A stretch of DNA of 64,000 nt from Dyadobacter sp. 3J3 (GTDB lineage Bacteria; Bacteroidota; Bacteroidia; Cytophagales; Spirosomataceae). This document shows positions 55,210 to 64,000 of the stretch, piece by piece. The first letter of the stretch is position 1. Each line of letters begins with the position of its first letter. Location of the stretch: the NCBI RefSeq assembly GCF_009801115.1, contig NZ_VTOL01000010.1, positions 62,001 through 126,000 on the forward strand. Reading direction: 5' to 3'. Made by a program: the position numbers and the translations under genes. Under the pieces are notes generated by a model. It did no database searches and was not told the DNA's origin. It saw only the letters and a list, made by a program, of their open reading frames with translations.

Positions 55210-55739
55210 GCGCTATATTATTCAGTATTAATATCTGGTTGGTATATTTTCATTTGTCCGGCTATGGTTGCTTTGTCAGTCAATCAGCCAAAATTGTGAT
55301 AGTTCTGTCCGAAAAACCTAGTTTTTCTACGGCCAGTTTTTAAAATTCATAAAATTATTTCCGCTACATAAAAAGGTTATCTATCGAAGAAGAATCATTC
55401 CCGAAATCACTATTGAATTTCCGTCCATATCAAAAGACGTCCGCAACGATAATATATCCATCTGTGATTTTAAATATTTCCTAAAAAACTGATCTCGGGC
55501 AATCGTAAGTTGGCCAATACAGATTATCCAATTCGTTGTAAAAAAATTCGTTTTCCGTCCATACACTTCCGCATAACACAAAAAAACTAGATTGGACAGG
55601 TAGATATTCGAATGAAAAATATTTCATTTACTATTTTTTGGGCACAACAAAAACAAGTTCACTTTTACAGTGAACTGATAAATGACACAAGAAATCTGTT
55701 TTTTAATTTAGGCCGGACACTTTACATCCGGCCTTATTA
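55210..55739. other. 530-bp stretch, probably decayed DNA
   Basis: I see only a 66-codon frame on the - strand (55381-55581) with no recognisable family and interrupted alternative frames. A small 8-bp hairpin (55710-55717 with 55727-55734) follows the gene at 55740 but lacks a T tract. The region sits inside a locus with two pseudogenes, so it may be the residue of a lost gene. Confidence 0.4.
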
Positions 55740-56720
55740 TTAATTCTTCGCGGTAGTGAAAAATTCGTAATTAATCTTCCATTTCACTTCTTTTCCTGGC
55801 CCTACATTCAATTGGATATACGGTTCAGGACAGGCTGTTGTCGGGCACGACCAGTAAACCAGTTTTTCAATCGGCTGGTCGCTGGTGATTTTCACACCGG
55901 CTCCTGTTTTTACATTTTCAATTTTCAGGTCATAATCTTTTGGCGAAGAGGTTAACCCTTTCAATCCGGCGCTGAAAACGTTTTCTTTATTTGCCAGCGG
56001 TCGGGTATAAATGATAGACTTACCTTCAACATTGGCAATCGTCCCGAAACCTTTGCCTTCCGCTACTACGTCAAACGGAAAAGTAATTTTTATACCCGGT
56101 CCGGTTGGTTCGTTATCAATCATGAAAAAGTTGTGATCATAAACACTGGTTGAAATGGTTTTCTTACCTGTGTTTTTTAGACTATGCTCTAAAACCAGTT
56201 CCGGCTTTCCTTTGACTAGTTTTACAATTTTGGTATAAACATAACCATAGCCCGTTTTATCAGAAAGCTCGTGTGTAAATTCTACAATATCATTTTTTCT
56301 TTTTACCGAGCGTTTTCCATGATCTACTACTTCATAATTCGTAGCAAAAGAATATGGTTTATCATCTGGTTTTTTCAAAACCCCTACCCCTATTTTTACA
56401 AAATCAGAGCCGGCTTTTGTATCCGCATAATCCAGAGCTACAAATTCTTCCACCGGTCCGCTGATGGCGTCATGAATTTTCGGATCGTACTTGTCAAACC
56501 ATTTCCCGAAATAGGTATGTCCCTGATATTCCAAGCTTGGCATAACACCCGACCAATCAAATCGTGTTCCCTGATAATAGCCTTTATTAACGTCAGGCAA
56601 GTATAATTTTGCTTTTACAATACCATTGGTAATATCCGCTTCCGGGAAATCGGTTGCCGTGAAAACACCGCTGCAAAGACTGATTATCAATCCAATGCTT
56701 AAAAAAATCTTTTTCATCAT
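55740..56720 (-). CDS. Secreted mutarotase-like protein of unknown function
   Basis: A 326-residue exported protein. The ATG at 56720 gives a signal peptide ending near GVFTA. The mature part is beta-rich with segments YYQGTRFDWSGVMPSLEYQG and ISGPVEEFVALDYAD, and HNFFMIDNEPTGPG. The pattern recalls galactose-mutarotase-fold proteins found near sugar-degrading enzymes in Bacteroidota, but I cannot confirm catalytic His/Glu residues. It appears intact within an otherwise degraded sugar-acid locus. Confidence 0.6.
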   Translation of the reverse strand: MMKKIFLSIGLIISLCSGVFTATDFPEADITNGIVKAKLYLPDVNKGYYQGTRFDWSGVMPSLEYQGHTYFGKWFDKYDPKIHDAISGPVEEFVALDYADTKAGSDFVKIGVGVLKKPDDKPYSFATNYEVVDHGKRSVKRKNDIVEFTHELSDKTGYGYVYTKIVKLVKGKPELVLEHSLKNTGKKTISTSVYDHNFFMIDNEPTGPGIKITFPFDVVAEGKGFGTIANVEGKSIIYTRPLANKENVFSAGLKGLTSSPKDYDLKIENVKTGAGVKITSDQPIEKLVYWSCPTTACPEPYIQLNVGPGKEVKWKINYEFFTTAKN

Positions 56721-56759
56721 TGTATTTCTTGGTTCAATGATAAAAGTGTACAAGATGGG

Positions 56760-57260
56760 GTTTTACTTATGTTGTAGATCAACCATTTTTCAGTTCGTAG
56801 TAAAGAGTTATTGATCCGCATCGGTGACTTTACCTGAATTTTGATACCCTGAGCATAAGCATAGCCAAGATCCCTCATAATATCTTCTACAAAATAGGGT
56901 TCAAAATATTCAATTTCATTACAGATTTTCAGCCCGTCAGTGATCAAAGCGGGTATGCAGATCAGTCGCCCATTTTCCCCGCCCAACTGCGCAGCAGCGT
57001 ACTTCTTTGACTAATTCTATCGTTTTTTAACGTTATCATAAAAACACTCCGTTTGCACCGGTAGGCCATATACGATAATGCTCCGGGTAACTCCTCCAAG
57101 TAAGTGGTTGACCGGAATGCCAAGTGCTTTCTCTTTGATATCCCAAAGTCCAATCTCCAGCGCACTGAGTGCATGCAGCTTTTTGGAGATTTTCATTTTT
57201 GGATGAAGCATTTGCTTTAAACGGAGGGAAATTCGATAAGTATGGAAGCGGAGCACATGA
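56760..57260 (-). pseudogene. Enolase-superfamily sugar-acid dehydratase remnant
   Basis: Pieces of a mandelate racemase/galactonate dehydratase-type protein are spread over different frames. ALSALEIGLWDIKEKALGIP followed by VNHLLGG (57070-57175) is the end of the N-terminal cap and start of the barrel. ATDLHTRFDH (about 56950-56985) holds the first metal-ligand region, and EIEYFEPYFVEDI (about 56885-56925) the next, but they are in different frames and separated by stop codons. The C-terminal barrel is missing. The original enzyme probably fed 2-keto-3-deoxy sugar acids to the aldolase next door. Confidence 0.75.
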
Positions 57261-57665
57261 CAGCAGATTTGATAAAATTTCTCCCTACAATCCGTTTCTG
57301 GCTGATGTTACACACCTACTTTGTCCAACATGCGTGTATTAAAATTATCGTGTCGAACAATCAATCATGGAAGTTTGTGAAAGTATTTATAGCAACTATT
57401 TTCAAAAGAAAAAGTTATGGATAGTGACTATGATTAGCCAAAAAGATTGAAATTTTCAAGAGGTCGGGTTACTTCTACTTGCAGGTTCAGTGCATCTAAG
57501 AATTGATCAGAAAATGAATTTAATCGTTTCAACAAAAAAATATTTAGTCAGTATAAATCAATGTCTTGATTGAGGAATATTTTTTTTCCTTGTGGAACGT
57601 TTGTTTAATCATGTCAAAAACCTCAAATTCGATATAATATTTATTCACCGATAGCTAGTAACCTA
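57261..57665. other. Non-coding stretch, 405 bp
   Basis: No recognisable gene on either strand. The left part may hold the decayed start of the dehydratase pseudogene. The right part is AT-rich and should contain the promoter of the molybdenum-cofactor maturation genes that follow. Confidence 0.4.
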
Positions 57666-58823
57666 TTGAAATTCCCCATATATCTGGACAACGCCGCTAC
57701 TACGCCCATGGACCTAAAAGTTCTGGACGAAATGCTGCCCTATTTTCTGGAAAATTTCGGAAACGCGTCGAGTAATTCGCATGTATATGGGTGGACTGCT
57801 GCGGAGGCAGTTGATATCGCGCGACAGCAGGTGGCGGAATTAATCGGTGCGCATCCTTCTGAAATCATATTTACTTCCGGGGCGACAGAATCTATTAATC
57901 TGGCAATAAAAGGAGTTTTTGAAAATTATAAAGAAAAAGGAAATCATATTATTACCTGTGTGACGGAGCATAGGGCGGCACTTGACACCTGTGAGTGGAT
58001 TGAAAATACAGGAGGAGAAGTAACGTATTTGCCAGTAGATTCGGAAGGTTTGATTAATCTGGCCGAGCTTGAAAATGCTATTACCAGTAAGACGGTACTC
58101 ATTTCCATCATGTATGCAAACAATGAAACGGGGACAATTCAGCCTGTTCAGGAAATAAGTGAACTAGCCAGGAAACACGGTATTTTGTTTTTCACGGACG
58201 CTACGCAGGCAGTTGGAAAGATCCTGATTGATGTCAATGAAGATGGTATCGATATGCTTTCCCTAAGTGCTCATAAATTGTACGGGCCAAAAGGAATCGG
58301 TGCATTATATGTAAGGAGAAAAAATCCCAAAGTGAATATTTCCTCACAAATCCATGGCGGCGGACATGAGAAAAATATGCGCAGCGGAACACTTAATGTG
58401 CCGGGAATTGTTGGACTGGGGAAGGCTTGTGAAATCTGTATGATGGAATTGGGAAGTGAGCCGGGCGCCATAGCGGTTTTACGAAACGTACTGGAACGGG
58501 AATTGCTTGCGATAAATGGTACAAGACTAAACGGAAACTTGGAAAACCGTTTGCCTAACATTACCAATATCTCCTTTGAAAATGTAAACGGAGAGGCCTT
58601 ACTTTTAGACATCTGTCGCGAAATAGCTGTTTCAAGAGGTTCCGCCTGTTCGTCGGTTACGACAAAACCAAGTCACGTTTTGAAGGCACTGGGATTAAAC
58701 GATAACCTTGCTTTAAGTTCATTCCGATTCAGCCTTGGAAGATTTACAACGCTTTCTCAAATTGAACATGCAGCCAACACGATAAGGACTATTGTAGAAA
58801 ATCACCGTAACAGCACACGTTGA
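57666..58823 (+). CDS. Cysteine desulfurase (NifS/IscS family), probable Moco sulfurase partner
   Basis: A 385-residue PLP enzyme that takes sulfur from cysteine. The start is a TTG just before the conserved PIYLDNAATTP. The PLP-binding Lys is in SAHKLYGPKG, the substrate loop Cys in SRGSACSS, and SGATESINLAIKG marks the cofactor pocket. The next gene, xdhC, follows 21 bp later. In Rhodobacter a NifS-type protein sulfurates the molybdenum cofactor held by XdhC, and this pairing fits that model better than general Fe-S assembly. Confidence 0.85.
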   Translation: MKFPIYLDNAATTPMDLKVLDEMLPYFLENFGNASSNSHVYGWTAAEAVDIARQQVAELIGAHPSEIIFTSGATESINLAIKGVFENYKEKGNHIITCVTEHRAALDTCEWIENTGGEVTYLPVDSEGLINLAELENAITSKTVLISIMYANNETGTIQPVQEISELARKHGILFFTDATQAVGKILIDVNEDGIDMLSLSAHKLYGPKGIGALYVRRKNPKVNISSQIHGGGHEKNMRSGTLNVPGIVGLGKACEICMMELGSEPGAIAVLRNVLERELLAINGTRLNGNLENRLPNITNISFENVNGEALLLDICREIAVSRGSACSSVTTKPSHVLKALGLNDNLALSSFRFSLGRFTTLSQIEHAANTIRTIVENHRNSTR

Positions 58824-58844
58824 TCTTTTCTTTTGAAACGAAAA

Positions 58845-60074
58845 ATGAAAGAAATTACAGATATCATTGAAGCTTATTATAAAGCAATTGCCGAAGGTAA
58901 ACGTATGGCACTGGCGACGGTCGTTCATGTTGAAGGCTCGTCCTATCGGAGACCAGGAGCCCGAATGCTGGTAACGGAGGATGGACAATTGACAGGTGCT
59001 ATCAGCGGAGGTTGCCTGGAAGGAGATGCGCTGCGAAAAGCACTTCTGGCCATTTCTCAGCAAACCAATAAACTGGTAACATATGACACCATGGACGATG
59101 ATGACGATGCAAAATTCGGCGTTCAGCTGGGTTGTAATGGTATTGTACATATCCTGTTTGAGCCAATAAATATTGAAAAGGAAATTCACCCGATCATCTT
59201 ACTGGAGCGAGCTACGAGAGACAGAATTAACGCTATACTTGTTACAATTTTTTCTATGACCAACCGGGGAAACCAGCCCGGAACAGGAATGCTTTTAATT
59301 GATAACGATGAATATTTAGTTGTAGAAAATCAGTTCGAAAAATACCTCGATACTATTATTCAGGATAGTGAAACTGCCCTGAATTCCGAACAATCTTTGT
59401 TCAAGACCTATACTTTTGAAGGAAATAAGCTTACTGCTTTCATTGAATTTTTAAAACCTCCTGTTTCACTTGTGATCGTTGGAGCAGGAAATGATGCGAT
59501 TCCGCTGGTGGGTATGGCTTCACTTTTGGGTTGGACAATTACGGTTGCTGACGGTCGTATTAATCAGGCAACTGCCCAACGGTTTCCATTAGCCCATCAA
59601 GTACTTGTTGCCAAATCAAACGAGGTGATCTCACAAATCCCTTGTGATGCGCAAACTGTTTTTGTATTGATGACCCATAATTACAATTACGATCTTGGCG
59701 TCCTTCGTGAATTTATGAATAGTAAAAACTCTATTTACATCGGCAGTCTGGGACCAAAAAAGAAATTGGAAAGAATGTTGGCTGACTTAAAAGATGACGG
59801 CTTTGAAGTGACTGAAGAACAAATTTCAAGAATTTATGGTCCGGTGGGACTGGACATTGGTGCAGAGACTTCTGAGGAAATCGCGCTATCGGTTTTGGCC
59901 GAAATAAAAGCCGTTCTGAACAAAACGCCCGGAACATTCTTACGTGACAAAACGGATGTAATTCATAGTCGTCCTATTTTAAATATACCGGCTTTGGAAA
60001 AAAGGAAAGTGCAGAATCTTTTGAGTTCGTCTGACGAGGACGTTTCGGGTTCTTGTGGGATTGGACCGATGTAA
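58845..60074 (+). CDS. xdhC: XdhC/CoxI-family molybdenum-cofactor insertion chaperone
   Basis: A 409-residue protein. The N-terminal XdhC domain shows HVEGSSYRRPGARML and GAISGGCLEGD with its conserved Cys. The C-terminal Rossmann domain begins SLVIVGAGNDAIPL and includes IGSLGPKKK. It binds the mature molybdenum cofactor and passes it to xanthine-dehydrogenase-type enzymes. The ATG at 58845 is preferred to the TTG at 58833. It lies beside mocA and iorAB, which face it. Confidence 0.9.
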   Translation: MKEITDIIEAYYKAIAEGKRMALATVVHVEGSSYRRPGARMLVTEDGQLTGAISGGCLEGDALRKALLAISQQTNKLVTYDTMDDDDDAKFGVQLGCNGIVHILFEPINIEKEIHPIILLERATRDRINAILVTIFSMTNRGNQPGTGMLLIDNDEYLVVENQFEKYLDTIIQDSETALNSEQSLFKTYTFEGNKLTAFIEFLKPPVSLVIVGAGNDAIPLVGMASLLGWTITVADGRINQATAQRFPLAHQVLVAKSNEVISQIPCDAQTVFVLMTHNYNYDLGVLREFMNSKNSIYIGSLGPKKKLERMLADLKDDGFEVTEEQISRIYGPVGLDIGAETSEEIALSVLAEIKAVLNKTPGTFLRDKTDVIHSRPILNIPALEKRKVQNLLSSSDEDVSGSCGIGPM

Positions 60075-60099
60075 TAGGTTTATAATTAGCTTTTATATG

Positions 60100-60170
60100 C
60101 CACCCTTTCAGGGTTTGGCTTATCTGGGTTTCTATTAATTTTCTAATATAGTGTCATCCCTTCGGGATTC
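60100..60170. repeat. Two short CCC-TTC-GGG palindromes
   Basis: ACCCT-TTC-AGGGT at 60102-60114 (framed by GCC and GGC) and ATCCC-TTC-GGGAT at 60156-60168 lie 41 bp apart in the gap between convergent genes. They share a TTC loop and similar sequence, so they may be two copies of a small dispersed palindrome. Confidence 0.4.
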
Positions 60171-60210
60171 AATTTAGATAATTATAAATTACCATGTTTT
60201 TGTTTTCAGT

Positions 60211-60813
60211 TTACAACAAATCCTTTTGCATCAGCAGCTTTTTATAGTCATCAGCAGTATCCATATCTACATTTCCAAGAGGAAAATCCACAGTAGACAT
60301 TCGGTCTTTACTTTTGATAATAATCTTTCTGGCACCAACGTCACCTGTTAATTCCATCAATTCCGGAAAGATACTTTTGTCGAAAATTACTGGCGTTCCG
60401 GCTATTTCTGAATAATAACTTGCCACTATACTCCTTGTAGAAATTTCTTTTTCCCTAATCAGCTTACGTAAAAGATCAGAAGTCACAAAGGGCTGATCAC
60501 AAACCATAAAAATAACTTCGTTTATACCGGGATTCTTTACCGTAACATAAGTCAGACCAGTACGAATCGAAGAGGCCATACCTTCTTCCCATTCTGAATT
60601 ATGAGCAATTTCAACACTACTATTTTTTAATTCTGATTCGATACGTTTTCTCTCGGCTCCGGTAACTACGATTACATTTTCAACTACTTCTCGGGCTATT
60701 TCTACGCAATGGCTTATCAAACTTTTCCCTTTAAAGGGAAGAAGCTGTTTAGGCTGACCCAACCGGGCCGATTTTCCGGCGGCCAGAATTACGATAGCGA
60801 TGTTAGTTTCCAT
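60211..60813 (-). CDS. mocA: Molybdenum cofactor nucleotidyltransferase (MocA-like)
   Basis: A 200-residue NTP-transferase. The signature IVILAAGKSARLGQPKQLLPFKG at residues about 7-29 is the nucleotide-binding loop, followed by EEGMASSIRTG and MVCDQPFV. It should attach CMP to molybdopterin, giving the cytosine dinucleotide form used by IorB-type hydroxylases. Neighbouring genes (xdhC and iorAB) support this over nucleotide-sugar synthesis. Confidence 0.85.
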   Translation of the reverse strand: METNIAIVILAAGKSARLGQPKQLLPFKGKSLISHCVEIAREVVENVIVVTGAERKRIESELKNSSVEIAHNSEWEEGMASSIRTGLTYVTVKNPGINEVIFMVCDQPFVTSDLLRKLIREKEISTRSIVASYYSEIAGTPVIFDKSIFPELMELTGDVGARKIIIKSKDRMSTVDFPLGNVDMDTADDYKKLLMQKDLL

Positions 60814-60980
60814 TTAAAATTATTTTGTGAAATTACTGATATGACACTGATTATGTAACTGCAAATATTGAGCCAAACATGTTACGTAAAATATAAATTA
60901 TCAGCCTTAACAAAACAAAAAAAACAGCTCAGCCCAATATAAAATATACTGGACTAAACTGCTTGTGATCTCACTTAATT

Positions 60981-63125
60981 TTAGGAAATATTCTTAAACG
61001 CCTCCTCTTCAATAAAGGGTTGGTTCCGCAATCTTTTCTTTGTTGCCTTGTAAAAAGCATTCGCCGCTGCGGCTCCTGCGGGCGGTAATGCGGGCTCACC
61101 TAATCCAGTTGGTGCGATACCATTATCAACAAAATGCACATCCACTTCCGGAATTTCATTCATACGAATCAAGCGGAAAGCATTGAAATTCTTCTGATCG
61201 GGAGCTCCGTCTTTAAAAGTCAGATTTCCATACATCGCATGTCCAATACCATCCACAATCCCACCACGAACCTGTTGAAGAGAACCGCTTTTATTGATCA
61301 CAATACCGCAATCAACCGCTGCAATCATGTTTTTCAGAACAGGTTTACCTTTCTCAACAATAACCTCTCCCACCTGTGCTACATACGAACGGTGAGAAAA
61401 ATAGACGCTAAAACCCTGATGAACTCCTTTTTTCTTACCCCAGTTGCTTTTTTCAGCGGCGAGTTTTATCACGGCAATCATCCTGTCAATGTCATATTTG
61501 ACTTCACCTGCCGGAGCTTTTTTTGCTTTTTCCAATAATTCCAAACGAAACTGAATCGGATCTTTTCCGGCTGCTTCGGCTACTTCATCCAAAAAAGATT
61601 GTTCAGCATAAGCAAGGAAATTAGTAATCGGGGCACGCCACGGACCGGTAGTAATCGGAGATTTATGATCTACCGAATCGATCAACAAATTGTCGACGGC
61701 TCCGGAAGGAAAATTATCTTCACGTGTCGGGTTCCCGGCATTCATGCCCACACCGCGTAATTTGTAACCAATCAGCTGTCCGGTTTTATCCAAAGCAGCT
61801 TCAAAACGATAACGAACTGCGGGACGGTATGTTCCACCTGTCATATCATCTTCCCTGGTCCAAACCACTTTCACCGGCGCTTTCATCAATTTGGAAACAT
61901 GGGTCGCTTCGATCGAATAATCGGCTGCCAGCCTTCTACCAAAACCTCCGCCTTGTCTGGTAATTTCAACCGTGACTTTTTCAGGTGGAAAACCGGTTAT
62001 TTTCGCAGCTTCCGTCCGTGCACGATCCGGTGTTTGTGTTGGCCCGACAAGTTCAACACCATCTTCACGAACGTGCGCGAAAAAGTTCATGGGTTCCAAA
62101 GGACTGTGCGGTAAAAACGGACATTGATATTCAGCCGTTACAATTTTAGCCGCGTTTTTAAATGCAGTTTCAACATCACCATTTTTCCTTCTTACTGCCG
62201 CTTCTCCACCGTCTAATAATTGTTTGAAAATACGATTATGATCAGCCGAACTTTCAAGATCGAATTCTTTTTCATATTCAATTTTCAAAAGTTCTCGTGC
62301 TTTTTTAACCTGCCAGGTTGATTTCCCAACCACGGCCACACTGTTTCCAAAAGTCACAACATCTACAATACCGGGCATTTTTTTCGTCTCAGCGGAATCA
62401 ACCGATTTCAATTTCAGACCAAATGCTTTTGGACGCTGAATTAGAGCAAACAACATTCCTTCCCGGTAAAAATCCAGTCCGAATAATGGCTTACCCGTTA
62501 TGATGTTATGATTGTCAACATTACGGATACTTTGCCCGATCAGCTTGAAATCTTTCTCATCTTTTAACTTAATTTCCTTGGGTACCGTAATTTTGGAAGC
62601 ATCCTCAGCAAGCTCTCCATAGGTTGCTGATTTGCCGGAAGCTTTATGAAAAACCTTTCCAGTCTCCGTCGTTATTTCTGTGGAAGGAACATTCCATCTT
62701 TTCGCTGCCGCCTCCACTAACAGATACCTCGCCGTTGCACCTGCTTTCCGTAAACGTTCCCAAGAATGCGGAACCGCCCCGCTTCCACCGGTTACCTGGC
62801 GCTCATATTTGCTTGTGTCCAGATTTGCCTGAACTGTTTTTACCAGTTTCCAGTCAGCATCCAGTTCTTCAGCAACAATCATCGGAAAAGCCGTTTTAAT
62901 TCCTTGTCCGATTTCCGGATTTGGAGAAAATATGGTGATGATATTGTCAGCGCCTATGGTGAGAAAACTATTGAAATTGACGGCACCCACCGCCGCAGAT
63001 TCAGGAGTAACCACGCCTGGCAATGCAGCAGCACCCGACCAGCTGAAACCTAAAAATAAGCCCCCACCAGCTGTTGCCGCAATTTTCAGGAAATTACGTC
63101 TTGAAGTTTCTTCTAATGTCTTCAT
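60981..63125 (-). CDS. iorB: Molybdenum hydroxylase large subunit, IorB-like, Tat-exported
   Basis: A 714-residue molybdopterin-binding subunit of the xanthine oxidase family, resembling isoquinoline 1-oxidoreductase beta. A twin-arginine signal (SRRNFLKIAATAGGGLFLGF) directs folded export. VTGGSGAVPHSW, TRQGGGFGRR and the terminal GLGEPALPPAGAAAANAF with the presumed active-site Glu are the cofactor motifs. It hydroxylates aldehydes or N-heterocycles; the substrate is unknown. It lies 2 bp after the Fe-S subunit gene. No cytochrome c domain is fused, so the electron acceptor is uncertain. Confidence 0.9.
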   Translation of the reverse strand: MKTLEETSRRNFLKIAATAGGGLFLGFSWSGAAALPGVVTPESAAVGAVNFNSFLTIGADNIITIFSPNPEIGQGIKTAFPMIVAEELDADWKLVKTVQANLDTSKYERQVTGGSGAVPHSWERLRKAGATARYLLVEAAAKRWNVPSTEITTETGKVFHKASGKSATYGELAEDASKITVPKEIKLKDEKDFKLIGQSIRNVDNHNIITGKPLFGLDFYREGMLFALIQRPKAFGLKLKSVDSAETKKMPGIVDVVTFGNSVAVVGKSTWQVKKARELLKIEYEKEFDLESSADHNRIFKQLLDGGEAAVRRKNGDVETAFKNAAKIVTAEYQCPFLPHSPLEPMNFFAHVREDGVELVGPTQTPDRARTEAAKITGFPPEKVTVEITRQGGGFGRRLAADYSIEATHVSKLMKAPVKVVWTREDDMTGGTYRPAVRYRFEAALDKTGQLIGYKLRGVGMNAGNPTREDNFPSGAVDNLLIDSVDHKSPITTGPWRAPITNFLAYAEQSFLDEVAEAAGKDPIQFRLELLEKAKKAPAGEVKYDIDRMIAVIKLAAEKSNWGKKKGVHQGFSVYFSHRSYVAQVGEVIVEKGKPVLKNMIAAVDCGIVINKSGSLQQVRGGIVDGIGHAMYGNLTFKDGAPDQKNFNAFRLIRMNEIPEVDVHFVDNGIAPTGLGEPALPPAGAAAANAFYKATKKRLRNQPFIEEEAFKNIS

Positions 63126-63127
63126 GA

Positions 63128-63589
63128 TTATTTGGTTTTGGACGCTGCCGATTTAACCGCTTCACGTATCCGGTGATATGTTCCGCAACGACAAATATTA
63201 CCACTCATCGTTTCCACAATCTGGGCGTCGGTTGGTTTAGGATTTTTCTTCAAAAAAGCGGCAGCGGTCATGATTTGTCCGGCCTGACAGTATCCGCACT
63301 GCGGAACATCTATTTCTTCCCAGGCCTTTTGGACAGGATGATCACCTTTTTCTGACAAACCTTCAATGGTTGTTACTTTTCTCTTTCCTACCGCCGAAAC
63401 CGGCAAAACGCAGGAACGAACCGCCTCTCCGTCCAGATGCACTGTACAGGCTCCGCACTGGGCAATTCCGCAGCCGAATTTGGTGCCGGTAAGGCCAAGA
63501 TTATCGCGCAGCACCCACAAAAGCGGAGTTTCCTCTGCCACATCTGTTTCGTAGCTGTGGTTGTTGATTTGTAATTTTAATAACGCCAT
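63128..63589 (-). CDS. iorA: (2Fe-2S) small subunit of molybdenum hydroxylase, IorA-like
   Basis: A 153-residue protein carrying two iron-sulfur clusters: the plant-ferredoxin type in KFGCGIAQCGACTVHLDGE and the helical type in PQCGYCQAG with NICRCGTY. It passes electrons from the molybdenum site. It has no signal peptide and is presumably exported in complex with the Tat-bearing partner. First gene of the iorA-iorB operon. Confidence 0.93.
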   Translation of the reverse strand: MALLKLQINNHSYETDVAEETPLLWVLRDNLGLTGTKFGCGIAQCGACTVHLDGEAVRSCVLPVSAVGKRKVTTIEGLSEKGDHPVQKAWEEIDVPQCGYCQAGQIMTAAAFLKKNPKPTDAQIVETMSGNICRCGTYHRIREAVKSAASKTK

Positions 63590-63751
63590 GGTGAAAATTG
63601 TATAGGTTATATCAATTCAAATATTATCCAGAAAAAAAGTACTTTGTGGCTAAATAAATCACAACTTTCCCTGCATAAATATTGACATGACAAGTTAAAC
63701 AATATTCCATTAAAATATATTTATACGATTGGATATAAGCGATATACCTAT

Positions 63752-64000
63752 TCAGCTATATCGAATTTTTTGTTTTAATATGCCGGCCGCTTTGGTGTAC
63801 CCACCCTCCGCTCCGTCAACAAAATGGATATGTATATTTTCTTCATTGGGTACATAACAAGACATAATTGATTCCTGGCTTACAAAAAGTCCGTATCTTA
63901 TTTTGCCCTCGTATTCCAGTTTATTGAGCGCTTCTTCCAGCAATAAACGTTGTTTTGTATTTCCTGAAATAACCGTGTTGATCCGCCCATCGATGACCAA
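63752..64000 (-). CDS. Probable DUF3095 family protein, C-terminal part
   Basis: The last 82 codons of a gene entering from the right edge. RYGLFVSQESIMSCYV and HIHFVDGAEGGYTKAAGILK resemble the C-terminus of DUF3095 proteins, whose N-terminal part is a nucleotide-cyclase-like domain. The first residue in view need not be the true start. Function unknown. Confidence 0.55.
   Translation of the reverse strand: MVIDGRINTVISGNTKQRLLLEEALNKLEYEGKIRYGLFVSQESIMSCYVPNEENIHIHFVDGAEGGYTKAAGILKQKIRYS

Noticed and set aside
55381..55581. 66-codon - strand frame in the decayed region
   Set aside because: No family recognised and alternative frames are interrupted; kept only as part of a non-coding/decayed stretch.
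55709..55736. 8-bp hairpin after the mutarotase-like gene as a terminator
   Set aside because: No T tract follows the stem on the gene strand.
1..64000. CRISPR arrays, tRNA and rRNA genes, complete insertion sequences or prophage
   Set aside because: I looked for regular direct repeats, cloverleaf-type sequence and transposase/integrase motifs and saw none that I could support.

Overview
The window reads as chromosomal DNA of a pigmented, aerobic, carbohydrate-degrading member of the Bacteroidota, most likely order Cytophagales (a Spirosomaceae/Dyadobacter-like genome is my best guess from gene content, not proven). Supporting signs are weak Shine-Dalgarno sequences, candidate promoters with the Bacteroidota -7 box TAnnTTTG, DUF2911 proteins, abundant PAS-rich hybrid histidine kinases, GH26/GH130/GH32 enzymes, a CrtB/CrtI/CrtZ carotenoid operon, and moderate-to-low GC content. 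I see no rRNA, tRNA, CRISPR array, phage or intact insertion sequence.

Layout: 1-12.2 kb is mixed housekeeping and catabolism: the end of a DUF2911 gene, a GH32 fructanase, an SGNH hydrolase lipoprotein, an XRE-cupin regulator, a REPIN/MITE-like palindromic element, a lipid kinase, surE, a hexuronate-type MFS permease, a haem-containing PVC-type dehydrogenase, an O-methyltransferase and an rRNA methyltransferase. 12.2-20.3 kb is a signalling island: two histidine kinases, a single-domain response regulator, and CheR and CheB without any chemotaxis machinery. 20.6-25.9 kb holds a GapN-like aldehyde dehydrogenase, small unknowns, an SDR/DUF2867 protein and a LexA-like regulator.

26.2-34.4 kb is the most interesting part. 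A CarH-type B12-dependent photoreceptor heads a carotenoid operon (carH-crtI-crtB-idi-crtZ). Facing it only 5 bp away is a tightly overlapped four-gene operon: UbiA-type prenyltransferase, type III polyketide synthase, SAM methyltransferase and geranylgeranyl-reductase-like flavoprotein. Together these could make a prenylated, methylated and oxidised or reduced phenolic or pyrone lipid that draws on the same isoprenoid pool as the carotenoids.

34.5-45.5 kb carries transporters, small unknowns, a secreted CocE-type hydrolase, a COG0523 metallochaperone-type GTPase behind an 18-bp palindromic operator, and a mannan cassette (GH26 mannanase, GH130 mannosyl-glucose phosphorylase, AraC regulator). 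45.5-52.5 kb is again regulatory: a 1412-residue multi-PAS hybrid kinase, an ECF sigma factor with a two-helix membrane partner, and a protein with a diadenylate-cyclase-like C-terminus. 52.6-57.3 kb has an Lrp/EamA pair and then a decaying sugar-acid locus (intact KDPG aldolase, internally deleted MFS pseudogene, frameshifted enolase-superfamily pseudogene). 57.6-63.6 kb is a molybdenum hydroxylase island (IorA/IorB-type subunits plus NifS-like cysteine desulfurase, XdhC and MocA). The right edge cuts a probable DUF3095 gene.
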